Positions 1 through 7,324 of a stretch of DNA of 48,108 bases are shown here, piece after piece. Positions within the stretch are counted from its first letter, which is position 1; each line of letters opens with the position of its first letter. The stretch is from the NCBI GenBank assembly GCA_016869735.1, contig VGDL01000026.1:1-48108 (forward strand), in the 5' to 3' direction. This DNA is from Alphaproteobacteria bacterium (GTDB lineage: Bacteria > Pseudomonadota > Alphaproteobacteria > Acetobacterales > Acetobacteraceae). Position numbers and translations under genes: made by a program. The notes under the pieces are model-generated. The model saw only the letters and a program-made list of their open reading frames with translations. It was not told where the DNA came from and did not search any database.

Positions 1-2
1 AT

Positions 3-56
3 GGTCTGGATGAGGCCGCCATTCTGGATGCCTGCGCCCAGGCGTTGGTTTCTTGA
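3..56 (+). CDS. 3' end of an unidentified CDS (partial)
   Basis: The first 56 bases read as the last 17 codons of a gene that starts before the window: GLDEAAILDACAQALVS, then TGA at 54-56. The peptide looks like an amphipathic helix (Leu/Ala/Asp pattern), as expected at a protein C-terminus, and codon use matches the neighbours. It is too short to assign to a family. The frame choice rests only on its coding-like composition. Confidence 0.45.
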   Translation, partial: GLDEAAILDACAQALVS

Positions 57-78
57 AATTGTTTTGAAACAACCGCCC

Positions 79-107
79 TTGGAAAGCGCTGAGGCATAGG
101 CTAAAGG
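79..107 (+). promoter_or_regulatory. Candidate sigma70-type promoter for tRNA-Leu
   Basis: TTGGAA at 79-84 and TAAAGG at 102-107 are separated by 17 nt and lie about 29 nt before the tRNA 5' end. The stretch between the -10-like box and the tRNA is GC-rich, as is common for stable RNA promoters. A short palindrome (TTGTTT-TG-AAACAA) lies just upstream. The boxes are imperfect, so this is only a candidate. Confidence 0.35.
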
Positions 108-135
108 CCACCCGCTGACCGCGGCGCCCTTCGGT

Positions 136-220
136 GCGGGCGTGGTGGAATTGGTAGACACGCCGGATTTAGGTTCCGGTGGCGCAAGCCTTGGGGGTTC
201 GAGTCCCTTCGCCCGCACCA
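136..220 (+). tRNA. tRNA-Leu (anticodon UAG)
   Basis: The 85-nt sequence folds as a class II tRNA. Its acceptor stem is GCGGGCG/CGCCCGC, the D-arm carries TGGTAGA, and the anticodon stem CCGGA/TCCGG encloses the loop TTTAGGT with anticodon TAG. A variable arm follows, then the T-loop GGTTCGAGTCC, discriminator A and an encoded CCA at 218-220. It reads CUA and, by wobble, other CUN leucine codons. It lies about 50 nt upstream of the trigger factor gene. Confidence 0.97.
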
Positions 221-271
221 AAGCGCCGCCGGTGTCTTTTGTTTCTCTAGCTTGGGATGGACGATCCTCCG

Positions 272-2122
272 ATGCAGGTTAATGAGCTCGCGTATGAAGG
301 TTTGAAGCGCGCCTATTCCGTGACGCTTCCGGCAGGCGATATCGCCTCCAGCCGCGAAAAGCGCCTTGCGGAAATCGCCAAGACGGTTTCGCTCCCTGGC
401 TTTCGCCCGGGCAAGGTGCCGCTTTCCATTGTGCGTCAGCGCTATGGGACCGCCGTCATGGGCGAAGTGCTCGAAGAATCCGTGAATGATGCGCAGCGCA
501 AGCTGGTCAGCGATCGCGGCCTGAAGCCCGCGCTGCAGCCTAAAATCGAAGTGACGAATTTCGCCGAAGGCGCCGATCTTGAATTCCGCATGGAATTGGA
601 AGTGTTGCCGGATGTGCCGATGCCTGATTTCTCGGGCATCGAGTTGGAACGCCTGCGCGCCGAACCCGCCGATGAGGAAGTCCAGAAAGTTCTGGAAACG
701 CTCGCGACCCGGAATGGCGAATTGACGGATGTGGCTGAAGCCCGCCCCGCCACGAAGGGCGAGGTGATGGTGTGCGATTTCGCTGGTTCTGTGGTGCCGG
801 ATTTGCTGACCAATGGCCCGGCGCTTGGTGCCGTGCCTGGCATCCCTGGTCAGGCGCCGCGCGGTTGGGAAATTGGGCTTTCCGGCGGCTTGAAGTCTGA
901 AATCGCCGCCATCGGCACGGAAGAAGCGCTGCCCTATTTCGACCTTCGCATCAGCGGCAGCGGGACCGAAGCCGGCTGGGTGCAGGTATTCATGGAAGGG
1001 GCGAAGGGCATTGCCGCTGCGCCAGGGGCAACGCATAGCCTCATGGTCAGCACCAAACTAGCTGGCGGCAGCCTGCCGGAAGGCGCCCAGGGCAAGCTCG
1101 GCTTCAATTTCTACAGCCTGGGCCAGGACAGCGTTGACTTCCTGGATATGCAGCGCGAAGGCTTTGATGTGACGGCCGGGCGCAGCACGCTTGCTTTCAC
1201 CTTCCCTGATCAGGCGGAAATCGGCGCCTGCCGGCCCTTTATCTATTTGCATGGCATGGCAGCGGGTGCGGCGGTGGAATTCACGCTGCGGATCGGCCCG
1301 GCGCGGTTGATCGCGGGCACGGAAGAACCCGCCCTTGCCCCCTTCGCGGGTGGGTCGGCCACCGATATGCCGATTGAAGTCGGCGGCCCCGGCTTCATTC
1401 CAGGCTTTACCGAGCAGATGGAAGGGCTTTCCGTGGGCGATAGCCGCGATATCCAGGTGGTGTTTCCGCTGGATTACGGCTCGGCCGAATTGGCGGGCAA
1501 GCGCGCGGTCTTCTCCATTACGGCGAAGAAGCTGCAGCAGCGCGTGCCGCGCGCCATTGATGATGAATTGGCGAAGACGGTCGGGCAGAATGATCTGGCT
1601 GGCTTACAGGCCCAGGTGAAGGAAGGCTTGCAGCGCGAATATGATGGCATGGCGCGCATGCGCCTGAAGCGCGCCCTTTTGGACAAGCTTGCTGATCAGG
1701 CGAGCTTCCCAGTGCCGGAAGGCATGGTGGATGGTGAATTCAGCCAAATCTGGCAGCGCGTGGAAGCCGATTTGAAGGCCGGGCGGCTTGATGCCGATGA
1801 TGCCGGCAAGGATGAGGCGACGCTGCGCGACGAATATCGCGGTATCGCCCAGCGGCGCATCCGGCTTGGCCTGCTGCTGTCCGAGATTGGCCGCAGCAAC
1901 AATATCCAGGTCACACCGGATGAGCTGAGCCGTGCGCTTCGCCAGGAGGCGTCGCGCTACCGTGGCCAGGAACAGCAGGTGATCGAATTCTTCCGCAAGA
2001 ATCCGGAAGCGATGGAAAACCTCCGCGCCCCGATTTTTGAGGAAAAGGTCGTGGATTTCATCCTGGAACTGGCCAAGGTGGCCGAGCGCCAGGTGAAGCC
2101 TGAGGAATTATCGGAAGCCTGA
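272..2122 (+). CDS. tig: Trigger factor with large insertion in PPIase domain
   Basis: Ribosome-associated chaperone that receives nascent chains at the exit tunnel. The N-terminal ribosome-binding domain carries the signature GFRPGKVP at residues 43-50. The FKBP-type PPIase domain begins near residue 162 (KGEVMVCDFAGSVV) and resumes near 358 with FIPGFTEQMEG and FPLDYGSAELAGKRAVF. The C-terminal SurA-like chaperone domain fills about 420-616. Usual length is 430-450 residues; this one has 616 because about 180 residues (roughly 175-357, nt 794-1342) interrupt the PPIase domain in frame. That insert is rich in beta-like segments (PYFDLRISG, VEFTLRIGPARLI) and resembles carbohydrate-binding-like modules of phage tail proteins; this resemblance is inference. 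I chose ATG 272 over ATG 257 because family members begin MQV-. The usual clpP-clpX genes do not follow. Confidence 0.95.
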   Translation: MQVNELAYEGLKRAYSVTLPAGDIASSREKRLAEIAKTVSLPGFRPGKVPLSIVRQRYGTAVMGEVLEESVNDAQRKLVSDRGLKPALQPKIEVTNFAEGADLEFRMELEVLPDVPMPDFSGIELERLRAEPADEEVQKVLETLATRNGELTDVAEARPATKGEVMVCDFAGSVVPDLLTNGPALGAVPGIPGQAPRGWEIGLSGGLKSEIAAIGTEEALPYFDLRISGSGTEAGWVQVFMEGAKGIAAAPGATHSLMVSTKLAGGSLPEGAQGKLGFNFYSLGQDSVDFLDMQREGFDVTAGRSTLAFTFPDQAEIGACRPFIYLHGMAAGAAVEFTLRIGPARLIAGTEEPALAPFAGGSATDMPIEVGGPGFIPGFTEQMEGLSVGDSRDIQVVFPLDYGSAELAGKRAVFSITAKKLQQRVPRAIDDELAKTVGQNDLAGLQAQVKEGLQREYDGMARMRLKRALLDKLADQASFPVPEGMVDGEFSQIWQRVEADLKAGRLDADDAGKDEATLRDEYRGIAQRRIRLGLLLSEIGRSNNIQVTPDELSRALRQEASRYRGQEQQVIEFFRKNPEAMENLRAPIFEEKVVDFILELAKVAERQVKPEELSEA

Positions 2123-2144
2123 TTGGGATATCCCAGAGGGCTGG

Positions 2145-2177
2145 AAAGGGCAGGGGGCAACCTCTGCCCTTTTTTTG
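2145..2177 (+). terminator. Rho-independent terminator of tig
   Basis: A stem of AAAGGGCAGGGG/CCTCTGCCCTTT (about 12 bp with one G-U pair) closes on a GCAA tetraloop and runs into seven or more T residues from 2170. It starts 22 nt after the tig stop codon and is a textbook intrinsic terminator. Confidence 0.92.
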
Positions 2178-2308
2178 TTCACGCGCCGCTCCGCCGATTT
2201 TTGTCGGGAAATGAAAGGGGTGGCTTGCAGGAAGGCCGAGCCTCGCATAGGTAGGGTTCAAAGAGGCTTGGCGGTATCAACTGCTGTAAGAAGGGGGGCG
2301 TGGTTCGG

Positions 2309-3085
2309 GTGTCTGACACCATCCTTGAAACGGAAGGGCTTACCAAGGAATTCCGGGGCTTCGTCGCGGTCAGCGACGTGAACCTCAGTGTTCGCCGGGG
2401 CACCATCCATGGCTTGATCGGCCCGAACGGCGCCGGCAAGACCACTTGCTTCAATATGCTGACGAAATTTCTGCCGCCCACCCGTGGCGCCATTCGCTAT
2501 GATGGTCGCGACATTACGGGGATGAAGGCAGCTGAGGTGGCGCGCCTTGGCCTGGTGCGGAGCTTTCAGATCTCCGCCGTGTTTCCGCATCTGACCGTGC
2601 TTGAAAATGTGCGCGTGGCTCTGCAGCGCGCGCGTGGCGGTTCCTTCGATTTCTGGCGTTCCGATTCGGTGCTGCGCAAGTTTGATGCGCGGGCCGAGGA
2701 ATTGCTGGCGGATGTGGGTCTCACGGAATGGATGCACCTGACCGCGGGTGAATTGCCCTATGGTCGCAAGCGCGCGCTTGAAATCGCAACCACGCTTGCG
2801 CTTGATCCGGTGATGATGCTGCTGGATGAACCAACCGCCGGCATGGCGCATGATGATGTGGACCGGGTTGTGGCGCTGGTGAAGCGCGTCTCGGTCGGCC
2901 GCACCATTCTGCTGGTGGAACATAACCTTCGCGTTGTGCAGGGGCTTTGCGATACCATCACCGTGCTCGCGCGCGGCAGCGTGTTGGCGGAAGGTGATTA
3001 CGCAGCCGTGTCGCGCAACCCGGATGTGGTGGCGGCCTATCTTGGCACCGATGCGTCAACCGAAGCGGAGCCGGCCCATGGCTGA
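2309..3085 (+). CDS. livG: Branched-chain amino acid-type ABC transporter ATPase (LivG-like)
   Basis: Cytoplasmic ATPase of a HAAT-family importer. Walker A is GPNGAGKTT (about residue 38-46), the signature region is LPYGRKRALEIA, and Walker B is MMLLDEPTAG, in the slightly divergent form typical of LivG rather than of other ABC ATPases. GTG 2300 and GTG 2309 are both in frame. I prefer 2309 (MSDTILETEGL) because the G-rich Shine-Dalgarno run at 2291-2298 then has a normal spacing. It is the first gene of the liv cluster and overlaps the next ATPase by 8 nt, so the two are probably translationally coupled. The transported substrate is not fixed by sequence; amino acids, amides or urea-like compounds are possible. 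Confidence 0.92.
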   Translation: MSDTILETEGLTKEFRGFVAVSDVNLSVRRGTIHGLIGPNGAGKTTCFNMLTKFLPPTRGAIRYDGRDITGMKAAEVARLGLVRSFQISAVFPHLTVLENVRVALQRARGGSFDFWRSDSVLRKFDARAEELLADVGLTEWMHLTAGELPYGRKRALEIATTLALDPVMMLLDEPTAGMAHDDVDRVVALVKRVSVGRTILLVEHNLRVVQGLCDTITVLARGSVLAEGDYAAVSRNPDVVAAYLGTDASTEAEPAHG

Positions 3086-3821
3086 TGTGATGACCGCCCC
3101 AGCGGGCGCCAAGGCCAGCACTGGCGCCTTGATGGAAATTAGCGGGCTTGAGGCATGGTATGGCGAAAGCCATGTCCTGCACGGCGTGGATATTGATATC
3201 CGCGAAGGCGAAGTGGTGACGCTGCTTGGCCGCAATGGTGCGGGCAAGACCTCCACGCTCCGATCCGTCATGGGCCTGGTGCCGCGCCGCAGCGGTTCGA
3301 TCAAGTATGAGGGCAAGGAATTCGTCAATGCGCGCCCGGATGTGATTGCGCGCGCCGGCATTGCCTATTGCCCTGAGGAGCGCGGGATTTTCGCCTCGCT
3401 CGACGTGACCGAAAACCTGCTGCTGCCACCCATGGTGCGCCCCGGTGGGCTGCCCTTGGATGAAATCTACACGCTGTTTCCGAATTTGAAGGAAAGGGCG
3501 CGCAGCCAAGGCACCAAGCTTTCCGGCGGTGAGCAGCAGATGCTCGCCATTGCGCGCATCCTTCGCACGGGCGCGCGGTTTTTGCTGTTGGATGAGCCTT
3601 CGGAAGGCCTGGCGCCGGTGATCGTGCAGCAAATCGGGCGCACGATCCGTGAATTGAAGAAGCGCGGCTTCACCGTGCTGCTGGTCGAACAGAATTTCCG
3701 TTTCGCGCAAACCGTCGCGGATCGGCATTACGTCATGGAACATGGCCGCGTGGTGGATATGGTCGCGAATGAAGACCTGAATGCATCACTCGATCGGTTG
3801 CATCAATATCTTGGGGTCTAA
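3078..3821 (+). CDS. livF: Branched-chain amino acid-type ABC transporter ATPase (LivF-like)
   Basis: Second ATPase of the importer, 247 residues, partner of the preceding LivG. It has Walker A GRNGAGKT, signature LSGGEQQMLAIAR and Walker B FLLLDEPSEGLAP; the EGLAP extension is characteristic of LivF. An upstream-extended reading from 2934 is possible, but ATG 3078 gives the usual LivF length and an 8-nt overlap with livG. The first 18 residues (to about GALMEISGLEAWYG) are a longer leader than most LivF proteins have. About 138 nt separate it from the binding-protein gene. Confidence 0.93.
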   Translation: MADVMTAPAGAKASTGALMEISGLEAWYGESHVLHGVDIDIREGEVVTLLGRNGAGKTSTLRSVMGLVPRRSGSIKYEGKEFVNARPDVIARAGIAYCPEERGIFASLDVTENLLLPPMVRPGGLPLDEIYTLFPNLKERARSQGTKLSGGEQQMLAIARILRTGARFLLLDEPSEGLAPVIVQQIGRTIRELKKRGFTVLLVEQNFRFAQTVADRHYVMEHGRVVDMVANEDLNASLDRLHQYLGV

Positions 3822-3838
3822 GATGCCTATTCGTGGGA

Positions 3839-3870
3839 TATGTTCGCTAAGCATCCATTTTGCGAACATA
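3839..3870. promoter_or_regulatory. Inverted repeat between livF and the binding-protein gene
   Basis: A perfect 9-bp inverted repeat, TATGTTCGC and GCGAACATA, is separated by 14 nt and starts 17 nt after the livF stop. No T-run follows, so it is either an operator for the downstream gene or an mRNA hairpin. A TTGACT box at 3920-3925, without a convincing -10, lies downstream. Confidence 0.4.
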
Positions 3871-3959
3871 AACCACGTTATGGTTTGCCCGCACTTACCC
3901 AAAAGTCAGGTGATCTTGCTTGACTTGGAAATGCTCTAGCACATCAGCAGGAGGACGTT

Positions 3960-5186
3960 ATGCAACTCTCTCGTCGTAATATGCTTGCCGGAGCGGCCGC
4001 CACAGGCGCCCTGCCGCTCTCTCTTGCCCGCGCGCAGGCGGCGAATACCGTGCGTATCGGTGTCATGACCGATATGTCGGGCATGTATCGCGACAATACG
4101 GGGCCGACTTCGGTGGCCGCCGCGCGCGAATCCGCTGCCGAATTCGGCGCCAGCCATGGCTTCCGGGTGGAGGTGATCGAGGCGGATCACCAGAACCGTC
4201 CGGATGTCGGCGTGAATCTGGCGCGGCAATGGTATGATCAGGGCGTGGACCTGATCATGGATGTGCCGACATCTTCAGTGGGGCTCGCCGTTTCGGGTGT
4301 CGCACGGGAAAAGAACAAGTCCTATATCTGCGTGGGTTCCGCAACCGCGGATCTGACCGGCGCGCAATGCAGCCCGAATACGATCCACTGGGCCTATGAT
4401 ACTTACATGTTGGCGCGCTCCACTGGTGGCGCGACCGTGCGCGCGGGTGGGGATACCTGGTTCTTCATCACGGCTGATTATGCCTTCGGCCATGCGCTGG
4501 AACGCGATACCTCGAATTTCGTGCGCAGCGCCGGTGGGCGCGTTGTCGGGCAGGTGCGCACGCCCTTCCCGGGCACCACGGATTTCTCCTCCTTCCTCGT
4601 GCAGGCGCAGGCTTCCCGCGCGAAGATAATCGGGCTTGCGAATGCCGGGGCGGATACGCAGAATTGCGTGAAGCAGGCGGCGGAATTTGGCCTTACGCGG
4701 CGCGGCATCAAGCTTGCCTCGCTGTTGCTGTTCGTGAATGACGTGCATGGGCTTGGGCTGCAGACGGCACAGGGGCTCGTTTGCACCGAAAGCTTCTATT
4801 GGGACATGAATGACAAGACCCGCGCCTGGACCCAGCGCATGCTGCGGCGCATTCCCACCAACTACCCGAACATGATCCATGCCGGTTGCTATTCCGGTGC
4901 GCTGCACTTCCTGAAGACCGTGGCGGCGATGGGCGTGCCCGCTGCCAAGGCCTCGGGCCTTGATCTGGTTAATAGGATGAAGGCGCAGCCTTCCGATGAT
5001 GATCTGTTTGGCAAGGCAACGATCCGAGCGGATGGCCGTCGCATCATTCCCTCATACCTGTTTGAGGTGAAGACGCCCGCCGAAAGCACGAAGCCCTGGG
5101 ATTACTACAAGCTGCTGCAAACGACGCCCGCCGAAGAGGCCTTCCGCCCAATCGGTGAAGGTGGCTGTGCGCTGGTTCGGTCGTAA
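3960..5186 (+). CDS. Liv-type ABC transporter substrate-binding protein
   Basis: Periplasmic receptor of the liv cluster (Peripla_BP_6, leucine-binding fold), 408 residues. The N-terminus has a Tat-like SRRNMLAG motif, a hydrophobic stretch and a likely cleavage after LARAQA. The mature protein starts NTVRIGVMTDMSGMYRDNTG, the first beta strand and ligand loop of this family. A strong Shine-Dalgarno AGGAGGA lies at 3949-3955, 4 nt before the ATG. A close paralogue lies at 20288-21526; blocks such as ITADYAFGHALERDT and FPGTTDFSSFLVQAQASRAK are almost identical. Such divergent HAAT receptors often bind amides, urea or aromatic acids rather than leucine, so the ligand is unknown. Confidence 0.9.
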   Translation: MQLSRRNMLAGAAATGALPLSLARAQAANTVRIGVMTDMSGMYRDNTGPTSVAAARESAAEFGASHGFRVEVIEADHQNRPDVGVNLARQWYDQGVDLIMDVPTSSVGLAVSGVAREKNKSYICVGSATADLTGAQCSPNTIHWAYDTYMLARSTGGATVRAGGDTWFFITADYAFGHALERDTSNFVRSAGGRVVGQVRTPFPGTTDFSSFLVQAQASRAKIIGLANAGADTQNCVKQAAEFGLTRRGIKLASLLLFVNDVHGLGLQTAQGLVCTESFYWDMNDKTRAWTQRMLRRIPTNYPNMIHAGCYSGALHFLKTVAAMGVPAAKASGLDLVNRMKAQPSDDDLFGKATIRADGRRIIPSYLFEVKTPAESTKPWDYYKLLQTTPAEEAFRPIGEGGCALVRS

Positions 5187-5209
5187 TTGTTTTTGTTGAG
5201 CGCCACTTC

Positions 5210-5247
5210 GCACCCCATGCCTGGCTACTGCCAGCGCATGTCGGTGC
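5210..5247 (+). other. Intercistronic hairpin between binding protein and permease genes
   Basis: CATGCCTGGC (5216-5225) pairs with GCCAGCGCATG (5230-5240) with one bulged C and a TACT loop. Outside this, GCACC (5210-5214) pairs with GGTGC (5243-5247). No T-run follows. Such hairpins between a binding protein and its permeases can stabilise the upstream message and lower permease expression; that role here is inference. Confidence 0.5.
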
Positions 5248-5267
5248 CCTGAGGGAAACATCACCGC

Positions 5268-6152
5268 ATGGATGAGATATTCGGCATACCGGCGCCGCTG
5301 CTCTTTGGACAGCTTCTGCTCGGACTGATCAATGGCGCCTTTTACGCGATGCTGTCACTCGGCCTCGCGGTGATTTTCGGGCTGCTCAACATCATCAACT
5401 TCTCGCATGGCGCCCAATTCATGATGGGCGCCTTCGTGGCCTGGATGCTGCTGCATTACCTTGGCATCGGCTATTGGTGGGCGCTGATCCTCTCGCCTTT
5501 GCTGGTGGGGCTGACCGGCGTCATCCTTGAACGAACGATGATATGTAGGCTCTACAAGCTCGATCATTTGTATGGGCTGCTGCTGACCTTTGGCATATCC
5601 CTGATCATTGAAGGGATTTTCCGAAATCAATACGGCTCCTCCGGCATGCCCTATCGCATTCCGACGCAGCTTTCCGGCGCCTGGGATCTCGGTTTCATGT
5701 TCATGCCGGTCTATCGCGGCTGGGTCGTGGTGTTCGCGCTTTTCACCTGCATCACGACTTGGCTGGTCATCGAAAAGACGCGGCTTGGCGCCTATCTGCG
5801 CGCGGCGACGGAAAACGCGCCGCTGGTGCAGGCCTTTGGCGTGAATGTGCCGCGCATGATTACGCTGACCTATGGGGCGGGTGTGGCACTCGCTGCGCTG
5901 GCCGGCGTGCTTGCCGCGCCGATCTATTCGGTGAACCCGCAAATGGGCACCAATTTGATCATCGTCGTGTTTGCCGTGGTGGTGATCGGGGGGATGGGGT
6001 CCATCCTGGGTTCCGTGCTGACCGGCTTCGGGCTTGGCATTGTTGAAGGTCTGACCAAGGTTTTCTACCCGGAAGCCTCAGCGACCGTCATCTTCATCAT
6101 CATGGTTATCGTCTTGCTGGCGCGTCCTGCCGGCCTTTTCGGGAGGGCTTGA
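5268..6152 (+). CDS. livH: Branched-chain amino acid-type ABC permease (LivH-like)
   Basis: Inner-membrane permease, 294 residues with about eight hydrophobic helices. The N-terminal motif LLLGLINGAFYAMLSLGLAV, followed by IFGLLNIINFSHGAQFMMGA, is diagnostic of LivH. VFAVVVIGGMGSILGS near the C-terminus matches the conserved cytoplasmic-loop region that contacts the ATPase. It is followed after 3 nt by livM, so the two half-channels are co-translated. It should form a heterodimeric channel with LivM. Confidence 0.94.
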   Translation: MDEIFGIPAPLLFGQLLLGLINGAFYAMLSLGLAVIFGLLNIINFSHGAQFMMGAFVAWMLLHYLGIGYWWALILSPLLVGLTGVILERTMICRLYKLDHLYGLLLTFGISLIIEGIFRNQYGSSGMPYRIPTQLSGAWDLGFMFMPVYRGWVVVFALFTCITTWLVIEKTRLGAYLRAATENAPLVQAFGVNVPRMITLTYGAGVALAALAGVLAAPIYSVNPQMGTNLIIVVFAVVVIGGMGSILGSVLTGFGLGIVEGLTKVFYPEASATVIFIIMVIVLLARPAGLFGRA

Positions 6153-6155
6153 TCC

Positions 6156-7142
6156 ATGGCCGGTCAATCCATGACAAGCAGCGCGGTGCCGGCGGGACCG
6201 CAGGAAGAAATCTTCGGCTTCACCAAGGCGCAATTCGTGGCCCTTTTGGTGATGTTCGCGGCCTTGGTGGTGGCACCTTTCTTCCTCTATCCCGTCTTCC
6301 TGATGAAGCTGCTCTGCTTCGCGATTTTTGCCTGCGCCTTCAACCTGCTGATTGGTTATGTCGGGCTGACTTCCTTCGGCCATGCTGCCTATTTCGGCAT
6401 TGGCGGCTATATCGCCGCGCATAGCGCCAAGGTTTGGGGCCTGACGCCGGAGCTTTCCATCATCATCGGCGCCCTTTTGGCCGGCGTGCAGGGGGCGATT
6501 TTCGGTTGGCTCGCCATTCGTCGCCAGGGCATCTACTTCGCCATGATCACCCTGGCGCTGGCGCAGATGATCTACTTCTTCTGTCTGCAAGCGCCCTTCA
6601 CCGGCGGTGAGGATGGCATTCAGGCGGTGCCGCGTGGGCATCTGTTTGGCTTCATCTCTCTCGCTCCCGATATGACCATGTATTGGTTCGTCGCAGCGGT
6701 TTTTGTGGCTTGCTTCCTGCTGATCCATCGCATTGTGCATTCGCCTTTCGGTCAGGTGCTGAAGGCCATTCGTGAAAATGAACCGCGCACCACATCGCTC
6801 GGCTATCGGACGGATGATTATAAGCTGGTGGCGTTCATCCTGTCCGCGACGCTGGCCGGTGTTGCGGGCGGCACGAAGTCGCTGGTCTTTGGCATTGCGA
6901 CGCTGACGGATGTGCATTGGTCCATGTCGGGTGAAGTGCTGCTGATGACGCTGGTGGGCGGGCTTGGCACGGTGTTTGGCCCGATGATCGGTGCCGCAGT
7001 GATTGTCGCCATGCAGAACTACCTGGCCGAAATGGGCGCCTGGGTCACGGTGATCCAGGGTGTCATCTTCATCGCCTGCGTGCTCGCCTTCCGCCGCGGC
7101 ATTGTGGGGGAAATTGGCAATCTGCTGCGTGTGCGCCTGTAA
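6156..7142 (+). CDS. livM: Branched-chain amino acid-type ABC permease (LivM-like)
   Basis: Second permease, 328 residues, with the LivM signature GYVGLTSFGHAAYFGIGGY after two N-terminal hydrophobic helices and the ATPase-contact motif LLMTLVGGLGTVFGPMIGAA toward the end. The first 25 residues are hydrophilic (MAGQSMTSSAVPAGPQEE), a cytoplasmic tail of the kind seen in many alphaproteobacterial LivM proteins. ATG 6156 lies 3 nt after the livH stop; the upstream GGGAGGGCTTGATCC supplies the ribosome-binding site. It is the last gene of the liv cluster, with a strong terminator downstream. Confidence 0.94.
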   Translation: MAGQSMTSSAVPAGPQEEIFGFTKAQFVALLVMFAALVVAPFFLYPVFLMKLLCFAIFACAFNLLIGYVGLTSFGHAAYFGIGGYIAAHSAKVWGLTPELSIIIGALLAGVQGAIFGWLAIRRQGIYFAMITLALAQMIYFFCLQAPFTGGEDGIQAVPRGHLFGFISLAPDMTMYWFVAAVFVACFLLIHRIVHSPFGQVLKAIRENEPRTTSLGYRTDDYKLVAFILSATLAGVAGGTKSLVFGIATLTDVHWSMSGEVLLMTLVGGLGTVFGPMIGAAVIVAMQNYLAEMGAWVTVIQGVIFIACVLAFRRGIVGEIGNLLRVRL

Positions 7143-7167
7143 GACGCCGCGACGCTTCTGAAACAGG

Positions 7168-7207
7168 GCGCCTCTGCTGCGGTTCGCGGCAGGGGCGCTT
7201 TGCTTTT
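7168..7207 (+). terminator. Terminator of the liv operon
   Basis: GCGCCTCTGCTGC (7168-7180) pairs over 13 bp, including two G-U wobbles, with GCGGCAGGGGCGC (7186-7198) around a GGTTC loop, followed by TTTGCTTTT. Confidence 0.88.
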
Positions 7208-7324
7208 GGGCAGGCTGCATCATGGCCCCGGCGTGCTGCGTCAGGTCAGGGCTTGCGAAAGAACCGCTTTGGGGGTTTTTAGAAGCGTGATGAAACCGCC
7301 CATCTCAGCCAGAGGGATTTGCCA

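Noticed and set aside
136-220. tRNA-Leu as an integration site for a genomic island
   Set aside because: No integrase and no repeated copy of the tRNA 3' end is seen downstream in the window.
794-1342. Frameshift or gene fusion artefact in the trigger factor gene
   Set aside because: The frame stays open through the insert, both flanks are exact trigger factor sequence, and the insert has the same codon style as its host. A true in-frame insertion is more likely than an error, though read support should be seen.
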